Below are positions 13,546 to 21,358 of a stretch of DNA of 32,435 bases, piece after piece; the first letter of the stretch is position 1; each line of letters begins with the position of its first letter. The notes under the pieces were generated by a model that saw only the letters and a list, made by a program, of their open reading frames with translations, did not search any database and had not been told where the DNA came from. Made by a program: the position numbers and the translations under genes. Source of the stretch: a virus; the IMG/VR virus record IMGVR_UViG_3300030118_000809, positions 1-32,435 of that record. One strand, written 5' to 3'.

Positions 13546-13760
13546 AAATAATCTCCCAAGTCATTTTGTTCAATAGAATCCATTTCTAATAATTGAGCAT
13601 CTATCCTTGCTTTCATAATGTCTAATTCATTTAAAATAGCGTTTAAATCGCTGTTTTTATCAAACATTAAGTGGTTTTCTAGGCTGCGAATAAAACTGCT
13701 TAATTTAGAACAGTATTGCTGTAATTTGTATAATTGATAAGTATTAGTTAATGCTATCAT
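13542..13760 (-). CDS. Small helical protein, 72 residues
   Basis: MIALTNTYQLYKLQQYCSKL is followed by further helices and an acidic end (EMDSIEQNDLGDYL). An ATG ten codons upstream (13790) would extend it into the HNH gene, but GAGGAG sits correctly before 13760, so I chose that start. The spacing of leucine and isoleucine suggests a helical bundle or coiled coil. Function is unknown. It overlaps the HNH gene by 17 bases and the next gene by four. Confidence 0.58.
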   Translation of the reverse strand: MIALTNTYQLYKLQQYCSKLSSFIRSLENHLMFDKNSDLNAILNELDIMKARIDAQLLEMDSIEQNDLGDYL

Positions 13761-14163
13761 GATGAGTCTCCTCTGCGTGACACAAAACACACAATGGAGT
13801 GCATTTTGCTATTTCTTTTAATATTGTCTTAATAGAATAATCATTATAAACCATATTTGAAACATTGTCCACTTTTGTTGATGGATCTAAATGGTGAAAC
13901 TCAATAGCTTGTGGTATCCTATCATAACCGCAATTTTCACAACACAATCCAAGTTTAATTTCTTTATACCAGTGAATTTTAGCATCTCTTTTAGGTCTAG
14001 CGTTTTTCCAATACCAACATTTTTTGCAAACTCTTCTACGATAGTGTTTACGCTCTCCATTCTTAAGTGTTCTCCAACTAGCGGTTTCCATCTCTTCGTG
14101 TAGTTTGTACTTACCGCAAGTCTTACATTTTTTCTTAATGGGTCTTACTTCTTGTACTAACAT
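13744..14163 (-). CDS. HNH endonuclease with N-terminal zinc finger
   Basis: A 139-residue protein. C13-x2-C16 and C46-x2-C49 form an N-terminal zinc knuckle. The HNH nuclease core follows, with C75-x2-C78 in CCENCGY, the catalytic IEFHHLDP (H90/H91) and CTPLCVLCHAEETHH carrying C125-x2-C128-H129. HNH enzymes in phages act as homing endonucleases or as nicking partners in replication or packaging. Here it lies in the early operon far from terL, so a homing or DNA-processing role is more likely than packaging. Its ATG overlaps the upstream stop (TAATG). Confidence 0.82.
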   Translation of the reverse strand: MLVQEVRPIKKKCKTCGKYKLHEEMETASWRTLKNGERKHYRRRVCKKCWYWKNARPKRDAKIHWYKEIKLGLCCENCGYDRIPQAIEFHHLDPSTKVDNVSNMVYNDYSIKTILKEIAKCTPLCVLCHAEETHHDSIN

Positions 14164-14369
14164 TATTCACGCTCCAATTCATTGTTTTCAGGATTAAAAT
14201 ATCTCAAAGTAGTGCCTCCCCAACTATCAGCTAATATTCTATATCTTCCATCAGTCATTTTTTTTACTTTAAAATCTTTTAAACTTTGTTCAAAAAACCT
14301 CATAGTATCTTTACTAAAAAAGTAAGGTGCTGTTTTTTTAGTACGCTCTTTTATTTCATATATCGTCAT
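14163..14369 (-). CDS. Conserved small phage protein (YEIKERT / YFFSKDTMRFF family)
   Basis: A 68-residue protein with the pattern TAPYFFSKDTMRFFEQSLKD then DGRYRILAD and RYFNPENNELE. I recognise this as a widespread small phage and prophage family without a known role. It probably folds as a small alpha/beta domain. A GGGGG stretch belonging to the previous gene's last codons serves as its ribosome site. Early expression is likely from its position. Confidence 0.68.
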   Translation of the reverse strand: MTIYEIKERTKKTAPYFFSKDTMRFFEQSLKDFKVKKMTDGRYRILADSWGGTTLRYFNPENNELERE

Positions 14370-14370
14370 C

Positions 14371-14562
14371 TTACTTACCCCCTTTCATAGATACTCTATA
14401 TAAATGAGAGCATTTTTTACATCTTTTATCTTCTGGAGTTTTTGAAAAATCATCTTTTGGAATAGATAAAACTGTACCTGTTCCACAAACACTATCATTA
14501 GTTCCATAAAAATTAGATGATGATGTGTTAGGATTATCAATTTGTAAATGTCTTTTTTTCAT
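14371..14562 (-). CDS. Small CxxC protein, 63 residues
   Basis: MKKRHLQIDNPNTSSSNFYG, then a single cysteine at residue 26 and a C48-x2-C51 knuckle (RCKKC), ending KGGK. The three cysteines could form a small metal site with a histidine (H53). No family is recognised. Its last codons (GGG GGT AAG TAA) double as the ribosome site of the next gene, in the same way as the gene upstream of it. Confidence 0.55.
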   Translation of the reverse strand: MKKRHLQIDNPNTSSSNFYGTNDSVCGTGTVLSIPKDDFSKTPEDKRCKKCSHLYRVSMKGGK

Positions 14563-14563
14563 C

Positions 14564-14905
14564 CTACTTACCCCCTAATTTATTTAACATTATCATAGCC
14601 TCATCAGCACAAAACTGCTGCACATTTCTTGCCCACCTAATATAAGTTGCTTTTATGTTGCCACATCTTTGACAACCATAAACTTCTTTTTGTTTTGGTT
14701 GATCTGTTTTGGGTGATTCAACATTAGCATATGTACTATCAGTATGTTGAGCCATTAGGGTTTTCATGTTGTCATTAGATACTTGCACCAACATCTGCTT
14801 AATAGTATTTTCTACAGCTCTATTAATGCCATCATAAGATTCTGGACTAATCCTAAAACCTTCATTGCGTACAAGTTTTCTGATTTCGCTTTTTTTTAGT
14901 AACAT
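14564..14905 (-). CDS. First early gene; possible histone-fold plus CxxC protein
   Basis: A 113-residue protein. The segment KKSEIRKLVRNEGFRISPES then YDGINRAVENTIKQMLVQVS and NDNMKTLMAQHTD resembles the histone fold. A short helix leads to a loop (FRIS), a helix of about 27 residues (21-47), and a KTL loop like the RKTV of archaeal histones. The third helix would be short. The C-terminus has C78-x2-C81 and C99. AAGGAG precedes the ATG at 14905; an upstream ATG at 14977 is less likely. A nucleoid or DNA-architectural role would fit an early gene, but a structure prediction is needed to confirm the fold. Confidence 0.55.
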   Translation of the reverse strand: MLLKKSEIRKLVRNEGFRISPESYDGINRAVENTIKQMLVQVSNDNMKTLMAQHTDSTYANVESPKTDQPKQKEVYGCQRCGNIKATYIRWARNVQQFCADEAMIMLNKLGGK

Positions 14906-15137
14906 TTTTTCTCCTTGTTTTATGTTATTTTGTTTTATCATCAAATTAAATTTGGCAATAATATTTTGCAAAAGCAAACTCTTTCTGAAGTTTTTTTATA
15001 GAGTATTTAAAGGGTTTGAAAAGAGGGGTGGAGACTGACGATAATAAAACAAGAAGGTGTCACAGGAATGTGACAAAAGCCACCCCTCAGATAATATGAA
15101 CAAGTTGAAATTAAAAATAAATAGTTTATTTAAAAAG
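14906..15137 (-). promoter_or_regulatory. Main non-coding gap, probable early control region
   Basis: The longest gene-free stretch, between the end of the tail operon and the first early gene. It holds the nested stem-loop at 15023-15088, a small dyad TTTGC-AAAA-GCAAA at 14965-14978, and a strongly A/T-rich stretch before the ribosome site. I see several weak promoter-like pairs (for example TTGCAA with TTTAAT at 15 bases) but none convincing. The layout suits early promoter(s), an operator and perhaps a terminator for tail transcripts. Confidence 0.5.
15023..15088 (-). terminator. Nested stem-loop, candidate terminator or structured RNA
   Basis: GAGGGGTGG (15023-15031) pairs over nine bases with CCACCCCTC (15080-15088), enclosing the smaller palindrome TGTCAC-AGGAAT-GTGACA (15058-15075). 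On the minus strand the outer stem ends in TTTT, so it could end the tail transcript. The large loop with its own hairpin is unusual for a simple terminator. The inner 18-base palindrome also looks like a protein operator. Confidence 0.5.
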
Positions 15138-16238
15138 TTAAAATTCTTCTACTATTTTCATTTTTACATTATATAGTTTGTTTGAGACTTGTTGCATATT
15201 TAATTCGTTAGTATCAAATCTTGCATACATGTATTCTCCTTCAACATCATCTCCAGTAGCGTCTTTGTCTATGCAAAAAATAAAAGGTAGCATATTGCCT
15301 AATGTTTGATTCCACACATCCATCACAAAAGGTCTTTGAGTTAAGTTGTTATTGTCTCCAGCGTTTACATCTGAATGAGTTGTGTATTTATCTGGAATTA
15401 AATCAGCTCTATTTATAAAACTAAATGATAAATCATAAACTTGTCTGCCCATAAACTCATGCATTTCGTTTGAAGTGCCTAATATGAATGGTGGATATTG
15501 AGCAGTTCCAGCACTTGATGGAACAATAAATTTACCGATATTAGTTGCCAATCCATACTTTTGCCCACCTATTGATTGATTTACTTTTACACCATCGTAT
15601 AATATAGATCTGGTTAAAGAAACGTCTGGAGCGTGAGGCATGTCATAAAACGTACCTAATAATATACACCCAAATTCAACATCTGTTGAACCATTAAAAC
15701 TTGTTGCACCTTCGATTTGAATTCCAGAATATCTAAAATTTTCAGTATTGGGAAATGTAAAAATTGTTGAGCCATCTTCACTTGGGGTTATTAAACAAGA
15801 TTTATCATCACTAGCTTGTGCAATAGTATCTGCATTTAATATTTCTGTACAAATATTGCTTGCCCAAGAATAATCACTGCCAGTATCTATAGCAGAAAAA
15901 TCTATATCATTAATTCTATCAGAGTTTGCAGAATGTGCTATTCTAATTCTAGCATTTGAAGTACTAAAATTATGATTTAATATTGCACAAAAATTTCTTC
16001 TCACTGGTCTGTTTGTAGCAAAATCAAAATTAAACAAAATATGTTTACTGGTATTACTACTTGTATCAAAAGTAACTCTATTTAATGGTTTGCCATCACT
16101 TATTTCACTTATAGTTCCACTTTGAAAGTCTAATAAATTAGTACCAGTTATTATTGAAGACGTGTTGCTGCCTTTTGCTAAATGTGAACTTACTGAATCA
16201 CAAAAAAATCTTGGGGTGTTAATATCCATTGTTGCCAT
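15138..16238 (-). CDS. Tail tip / minor tail protein
   Basis: A 366-residue, strand-rich protein (MATMDINTPRFFCDSVSSHL). It has repeated short beta motifs and few charged helices, typical of tail-tip proteins. Blocks such as VYDLSFSFINRADLIPD and RPFVMDVWNQTLGNMLPFIF suggest a folded beta domain near the C-terminus. It is the last gene of the tail operon and overlaps the preceding baseplate gene by one base (TAATG). No family is recognised. Position after the tape measure and hub gene supports a distal tail role; a receptor-contact function is possible. Confidence 0.6.
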   Translation of the reverse strand: MATMDINTPRFFCDSVSSHLAKGSNTSSIITGTNLLDFQSGTISEISDGKPLNRVTFDTSSNTSKHILFNFDFATNRPVRRNFCAILNHNFSTSNARIRIAHSANSDRINDIDFSAIDTGSDYSWASNICTEILNADTIAQASDDKSCLITPSEDGSTIFTFPNTENFRYSGIQIEGATSFNGSTDVEFGCILLGTFYDMPHAPDVSLTRSILYDGVKVNQSIGGQKYGLATNIGKFIVPSSAGTAQYPPFILGTSNEMHEFMGRQVYDLSFSFINRADLIPDKYTTHSDVNAGDNNNLTQRPFVMDVWNQTLGNMLPFIFCIDKDATGDDVEGEYMYARFDTNELNMQQVSNKLYNVKMKIVEEF

Positions 16239-18634
16239 TATCCTACCTCTAAAGTTTTAATTTTTATTTTACCTCTTTGTCTTTGCAGTTCTGTTATCAT
16301 ATAATATTGTGAACCGCTTTGATTCCAGTCGTGCCCAAAAGGTTTTACTGGCATCTCACCATCAACCGCAGAAAATTGTATTATATCTCCAGTTTCTAAA
16401 CCATAACCGATTGCTGGATTTACTAAATCAAAAGAAATAATTTTTCTAACCCTGCCCGAAAGATATAAATAATAATTTGTAAAACCATCGTTTGGGTTTT
16501 GACCAGATGCACCAACGTCAGATGCTCCTATTGCACCAATGTTCATATCTAATTTAACGTGCTTTTTGTTTTCTTTTGATTGAATATTATAAGCAGATCT
16601 AAAATTGTTCGTGCTATCTGAGCTGCTTAAAGATTCTATATATCTGCTATTATTAGCTGGATGTCTTTTAAACTCTACATCATATTGAGTTATTAGGTTT
16701 TTCCAATTAGTATTTTTGATAGATATATTATCAATATCGCTTTTCTTTAATGTTTTAGATACATCGCTAGACGCATAACTATTTTTTACATAATAATATG
16801 CACCACTGCCATCTGCTCTATATTTAAACCAAAACCCCATTTCATATTGTAATTGATCTAAAATTTCTAGTAATGGTCTTGGCTCAAGTTGCCAAAAAGC
16901 AATAGTCCAATTAGACCTTGCACTATTAATGTTTAATGAATTAGAGCTTGGGTTGCTTGTACCCCAATTATATAAATTACTATCTGAAGCATCAAAACCA
17001 GCAAACCTAAAAAGCATATCCCTATGTGCTTCAACGCCAGTTGTAGCAGTCCCACTACCACCAGTGTAAGACTTGTTTAGACCATCTGCACCAGTGTATA
17101 ACATTTTTATTTTATTTAGTTTTTCAATATTAGCAGATTGATTAGTGCTATCAAAAATTAATTTAGATCTTACGACATATTGTATATCACTAATATAGCA
17201 TATTCCTTGTGCTCCAGCTTTTAAATTTGAATCGCCTACTTGCCAATCATAACTACATCTAATTGTTAAGTTTTCTGGAGCAAAATTTGTGCTATCTTGA
17301 GCTACTAAATCTTGAGAAGTAAATGTGCCTAAACTTCCAGAACTTGCAGAACCTGCTCCAGTAGTCCCAAAGGATTGAGAAAAAATTTGTCCAGCAGTAG
17401 TTGCTCCAGAAGTAATGCTTGTAATAACATCTCCAGAATCATCTGTCATTCCTATATTGCTACCATGAAAATCATTAGCTTTGACTGTAAGCAGCCTAGT
17501 TATGTTTGTACCTAAAGCAGTTATGGTTGCGAAACCTCTTAATTTTACTTTTAAAAAAGTTATTTTACCATCTATGCTTGGAAAATTAAATTGACCAATA
17601 TTTGATTCTGAGTGTGTTGTATTGCTTGGTAAACTAATCCCATCTGATGCAATAGCTGGTGGATGATTAGCAACTGTAGTTGAACTTAAACCAGTAGAAC
17701 TAGCACCACTAGAAGTATCAAAAGCATTAAAACCGCTATTTCCTACTGTAAAAGTATTGCTATCTCCTACGTCAGTTGGTTTAAATCTAAAAGCTCTAAA
17801 CATATTTAAAGGTGCTTTTATTGCGTTACCACCTTGATACGTTATAGTATCTTGAGCAAATGTTGAACCGCTAGAATTTAATAGCGGTATAAAAGAATCT
17901 ATATTAGGTTCATAAAAATGCGGTGTAACACTTGATGCTTCATTTGCGGTATTGCCTGTATCGCTTTCAGATGCTAAACAAGTGAAAGTTTCTGAGTCGT
18001 AAGTATGAACTGGGATAGGATATAAATTGGTATCTTGCCCACTTACCCTTGCATGACACAATCTTTCATTATCTTGAAAACTTACGTTTGCAGAATATGA
18101 ACCATAAGCAACTGGAAAATAAGTTGGTATGCCTAATTGATTGTTTGTTGTTACAGTTCTTTGATTTGGTATTTCTATAAAATCCCATGGGCGTTGCTCT
18201 ACGATGGACAAAGTAATTTTTTCGTTATCATGAGATATGTCTACAAACCTGCCATGAAATATCTGCAAACAATCAGCAATAGCAGTAGCACTGTTTAACT
18301 GAGAAAATATTTTTACTGTTCTATTTATATAAGACCTAGTGCCATACAATAATTCTTCTGAAAAACTAGAACCTCTGTACTCAAAATTTACAATATTTAA
18401 ACTAATTTGAGATGTACTTGCTTTAGATCTAAATACGTTTACACTTGTTCTAATTGTTGGTTCATTGGTTATGACACCATGATAAAATACATTTTCAACA
18501 ATGGTGTTTGACAGTGCTATTGGAGTAAAATCGTTTGCACTTTCATCATCATAAAATAATTGAACAATCCAATTTTCAACTATGTTTCCTAATTTAGATG
18601 ATTTTTCATAATTAGCTGGTAATGTTAAGCTCAT
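16238..18634 (-). CDS. Tail tip / baseplate hub protein
   Basis: A 798-residue protein, strand-rich throughout. The N-terminal part (VENWIVQLFYDDESANDFTP onward) and the block RPWDFIEIPNQR near residue 150 come before a PTYFPVAYGSYS segment. Middle regions are serine/threonine-rich, and the C-terminus (KTLKKSDIDNISIKNTNWKN, then LVNPAIGYGLETGDIIQFSA) resembles hub-type domains that follow the tape measure. Its order after the tape-measure gene, with a four-base ATGA overlap, matches tail-tip attachment proteins of siphoviruses. Exact homology is not recognised. Confidence 0.65.
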   Translation of the reverse strand: MSLTLPANYEKSSKLGNIVENWIVQLFYDDESANDFTPIALSNTIVENVFYHGVITNEPTIRTSVNVFRSKASTSQISLNIVNFEYRGSSFSEELLYGTRSYINRTVKIFSQLNSATAIADCLQIFHGRFVDISHDNEKITLSIVEQRPWDFIEIPNQRTVTTNNQLGIPTYFPVAYGSYSANVSFQDNERLCHARVSGQDTNLYPIPVHTYDSETFTCLASESDTGNTANEASSVTPHFYEPNIDSFIPLLNSSGSTFAQDTITYQGGNAIKAPLNMFRAFRFKPTDVGDSNTFTVGNSGFNAFDTSSGASSTGLSSTTVANHPPAIASDGISLPSNTTHSESNIGQFNFPSIDGKITFLKVKLRGFATITALGTNITRLLTVKANDFHGSNIGMTDDSGDVITSITSGATTAGQIFSQSFGTTGAGSASSGSLGTFTSQDLVAQDSTNFAPENLTIRCSYDWQVGDSNLKAGAQGICYISDIQYVVRSKLIFDSTNQSANIEKLNKIKMLYTGADGLNKSYTGGSGTATTGVEAHRDMLFRFAGFDASDSNLYNWGTSNPSSNSLNINSARSNWTIAFWQLEPRPLLEILDQLQYEMGFWFKYRADGSGAYYYVKNSYASSDVSKTLKKSDIDNISIKNTNWKNLITQYDVEFKRHPANNSRYIESLSSSDSTNNFRSAYNIQSKENKKHVKLDMNIGAIGASDVGASGQNPNDGFTNYYLYLSGRVRKIISFDLVNPAIGYGLETGDIIQFSAVDGEMPVKPFGHDWNQSGSQYYMITELQRQRGKIKIKTLEVG

Positions 18635-20676
18635 GCTAATTCCATTTGTCTAGCCCTGTCTAACGCTGGTATTATTGAATCTATTACAGTCTCATCAACT
18701 AATGGTGCAGATACATTTACAGTAACACTCCCCATTTGACTTACTAAATTATCTTGTTGTGCTTGATTTAAAATTAATTCACCTGCGGTCAGCATTGCTG
18801 GAACACTATCACCTTTAGATGGATCACCTTGAACTATACCACCAGTAGCAAATTTTTGAGCCTCTATACTTGCCACATTAGCAAGTCCTGCAGCAAATAC
18901 TGCAGCAGCACTAATAAAATTAAAAGGTGGGGCAGATGCTGCTAATGCTTTATTGTAACCTGCAAAAGCATCAATTAATGCTTGAGTTTGTGCCAATCTT
19001 TTAGAAATTAATGCACTACCTTTTGATGCTTGATTTAACTTTCCTAAAGAACCTATTAAAGAGCCAACACTTTCTTGCTTTGAAGCTCTTATTTTTCTTT
19101 CAAAATTTTGTATTTGTTCTGCCCTGAATTGTTGTATTTCTACATCACTAACATTGGCATCTTGCATTTGCTTTATCATTTCTTCTACAGCATTTGCGTG
19201 TTGTTGCCTTTTCATTTGTTCGATTGTAATAAACTCAATCTTTTCTTTAATTTTTTCACCTTCTTGACCAGCAGCTTCAGCTTTTTTGCCTTCATCTTCA
19301 ACTACATTTTTAGATAATTCTTTTTGTTTTTCACTGTGTACTTTTGAATCTGCAATAATTTTTTCATACATTTTTGAAAAATCGTTTGCAATTTCTTCAG
19401 TTCTAAACTTAAAAGATTTGTTTAACGCCTCTTGCAACTCTTTGTTAAAAGCACTATCATCTTTAAAAGGATTTAATTTATCTAAAAGAACCTTTCCAAG
19501 TAAATCAGCTTGCAACATTATTACGTCAAATGCCTCTTTAAAAGCATCTGCTAATGTTTTTAATATTAATGGAATATTGTCCTTTATGGATTTTGCTAAA
19601 TTATCAAAACCTATTTCATTTAATTTTTGAAACTCAGTATTTATTGCTTCAATTCTAGGTTCTAGTTTTTGGTTTATGGCATCTCCGATTGTTATCATTA
19701 CGTTGCCAAAATTTCTTCTTAATCTACCTAATTGATTGTTTATTCCTTTTTGCATTTTTTCAAATGCTTTTTCAGTAGCTCCAGAAGATTTGTCAAAAGC
19801 TACCATAGCATCTCTTAAACCAACTGTATCATTTTTAAGAGTTTTTATGGCTAATTGACCTGTTGCCTCTGGTATAAATTTTGCAATAGCATCTGCATCA
19901 ACTTTTTCAAATTGCTCTATTGTTTTTAGTAAATCAACAGTACCATCGTCAAACCTAACGACCTCAATACCAGCATTTTGCATTGCTTTTTTAGCACTTT
20001 GGCTTGGGGATTCTAACCCCCTTATTGCACCTTTTAGTGCTGTAACTGATTCTGAGGTGCTTATACCACCAGCAGTCAAAACAGCTAATGCAGCACCAAC
20101 ATCTTCAATGCTTAAATTAAAAGACTTTGCAAAAGGTAAGACCAAACCAATACTGCCACCAAGCTCAGTTATTGTTGTTTTACCTTCTTTTACTGTAGTG
20201 AATAACACATCACTTATTCTTTGAGCATCCGCAGAACTTCCCCCAAATGAATTTATAGCAGTTGTTAATAGATCGGCTGCATGTGCAGCAGAAGTAACAC
20301 CACCAACAGCTAACCTCACAGACTGATCTAAAACTTCAGCACTATCAGCTGCATTCTTAAATCCAGCAGAAATAATATCATATTGTGCTTTTGAAAGAGA
20401 ATCAAGAGCTAATCCAGATGCACTAGCTGCGTTTTTTAAAGATTGTTCTATCCTGTTTAAACTTGAGTCTACATTTTTATCTAAAAGAGTAGATATTTCT
20501 AATAAATTTTGTTGAAAATCTCCTGCTAACTTAGCAGATAACCCAGCAAATCCAGCACTAACAACTGCAGCTTTAGCACCTAAATTGGCTAAACTACCTG
20601 AAACTTTTCCTAAAGTTCCTAATGCTTTTCTAGCACCTTTTGTGCCAATTCTTAATATTACATTTTTATTTGCCAT
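18631..20676 (-). CDS. Tail tape measure protein
   Basis: A 681-residue protein, mainly helical. The N-terminal third is the TP901-type tape-measure core: SLSKAQYDIISAGFKNAADS, then TAINSFGGSSADAQRISDVL and LGGSIGLVLPFAKSFNLSIE, with GGISTSESVTALKGAIRGLE. A coiled-coil middle follows (about residues 330-540). Hydrophobic alanine-rich helices come near 580-620, and the conserved end motif ATGGIVQGDPSKGDSVPAML. At about 1.5 angstrom per residue it predicts a tail near 100 nm, which makes this a siphovirus. It overlaps the end of the frameshifted chaperone frame by 11 bases. Confidence 0.92.
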   Translation of the reverse strand: MANKNVILRIGTKGARKALGTLGKVSGSLANLGAKAAVVSAGFAGLSAKLAGDFQQNLLEISTLLDKNVDSSLNRIEQSLKNAASASGLALDSLSKAQYDIISAGFKNAADSAEVLDQSVRLAVGGVTSAAHAADLLTTAINSFGGSSADAQRISDVLFTTVKEGKTTITELGGSIGLVLPFAKSFNLSIEDVGAALAVLTAGGISTSESVTALKGAIRGLESPSQSAKKAMQNAGIEVVRFDDGTVDLLKTIEQFEKVDADAIAKFIPEATGQLAIKTLKNDTVGLRDAMVAFDKSSGATEKAFEKMQKGINNQLGRLRRNFGNVMITIGDAINQKLEPRIEAINTEFQKLNEIGFDNLAKSIKDNIPLILKTLADAFKEAFDVIMLQADLLGKVLLDKLNPFKDDSAFNKELQEALNKSFKFRTEEIANDFSKMYEKIIADSKVHSEKQKELSKNVVEDEGKKAEAAGQEGEKIKEKIEFITIEQMKRQQHANAVEEMIKQMQDANVSDVEIQQFRAEQIQNFERKIRASKQESVGSLIGSLGKLNQASKGSALISKRLAQTQALIDAFAGYNKALAASAPPFNFISAAAVFAAGLANVASIEAQKFATGGIVQGDPSKGDSVPAMLTAGELILNQAQQDNLVSQMGSVTVNVSAPLVDETVIDSIIPALDRARQMELA

Positions 20677-21064
20677 TTTCTGAAGCCTTATAACTTTTTA
20701 TTAATTGCATTTCATTTTCGATTTGCATAAAACAATCAGAAGTAAACACGTCTAAATCGTTTAAATTGTTACATAAAGGAACATTATAACTTTTTACAAT
20801 ATGATAATCTTCAATCATTTGCCAACACCAATCTGAAATAACAATAGATGGATCACAAAAAAAAGGTAATTGAAAATACAAACTTTTACCAATGCCAAAT
20901 TTTTCAATATTTTTTTCGGATAAAATTCTGTAAATCTCTTCATAAATATCCTTTTCATTTTCATACGTTATGCGTTTATAAAGTGTTGGCGATTGAGCTT
21001 GGTATGGGAGGAGTAGTCCAGTTCTTGGGATTCCGAAAGAGGAAAACCATAGTGCAGTTCTCAA
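20666..21064 (-). CDS. Tail assembly chaperone, downstream (T-like) frame expressed by -1 frameshift
   Basis: Read from the TTG at 21064, this frame gives 132 residues (RTALWFSSFGIPRTGLLLPY, then LYKRITYENEKDIYEEIYRI). I think it is mostly made as a fusion with the frame upstream, as in gpG-gpGT systems. The two lie between tail tube and tape measure, the frames are offset by -1, and the TTG has no ribosome site. The frame opens only 24 bases before the upstream stop, at a slippery C-CCT-TTA. The fused product would be about 223 residues. Such chaperones coat the tape measure during tail assembly. Confidence 0.72.
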   Translation of the reverse strand: MRTALWFSSFGIPRTGLLLPYQAQSPTLYKRITYENEKDIYEEIYRILSEKNIEKFGIGKSLYFQLPFFCDPSIVISDWCWQMIEDYHIVKSYNVPLCNNLNDLDVFTSDCFMQIENEMQLIKSYKASENGK

Positions 21065-21336
21065 CCGCCAATATCTAAAGGGGTTTCAATCCCCATGTAC
21101 GCATTAATGATAGTCATCAACACTTCATCCTCTTCTATCGCAGTTAATTTGCCTAATTTTTCGTTGGCTTTTTCCTCATTACCAAAAGCAAGTATTGCAA
21201 ATTCATCTGCCAAATCATGCATTTTTTCCATATCTTCGGTAGCATATATTTGTTTTACTTTTTTATACAAATCTCTGCGTTGTTTTCTGTTTATATCACT
21301 ACATTCATATTGACCATGTTTAGTATCAACTATCAT
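21061..21336 (-). CDS. Tail assembly chaperone, upstream (G-like) frame
   Basis: A 91-residue, acidic helical protein (MIVDTKHGQYECSDINRKQR). It has lysine-rich and acidic helices (YKKVKQIYATEDMEKMHDLA, then KLTAIEEDEVLMTII). It sits in the standard slot between major tail protein and tape measure and has an AGGAG site before the ATG. Ribosomes that slip back one base at codons CCT-TTA near its end would continue into the next frame. G-type chaperones bind the tape measure and recruit tail-tube subunits. Confidence 0.75.
   Translation of the reverse strand: MIVDTKHGQYECSDINRKQRRDLYKKVKQIYATEDMEKMHDLADEFAILAFGNEEKANEKLGKLTAIEEDEVLMTIINAYMGIETPLDIGG
21076..21082 (-). other. Candidate -1 ribosomal frameshift site
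   Basis: In the frame of the upstream chaperone the sequence is C CCT TTA, which obeys the X-XXY-YYZ slippery rule (C, then CC-T, then TT-A). Slipping re-pairs the tRNAs on CCC and TTT. The downstream frame is closed by TGA just before this point and the upstream frame ends with TGA five codons after it. The heptamer is therefore the only good slip site in the short window where a -1 shift would work. Confidence 0.6.
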
Positions 21337-21358
21337 TTTATTACTCCTCTATTTTAGT

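Noticed and set aside
13744-14163. HNH enzyme as a packaging partner of the terminase
   Set aside because: It lies in the early operon almost 8 kb from terL, so the known HNH-terminase pairing cannot be inferred from position.
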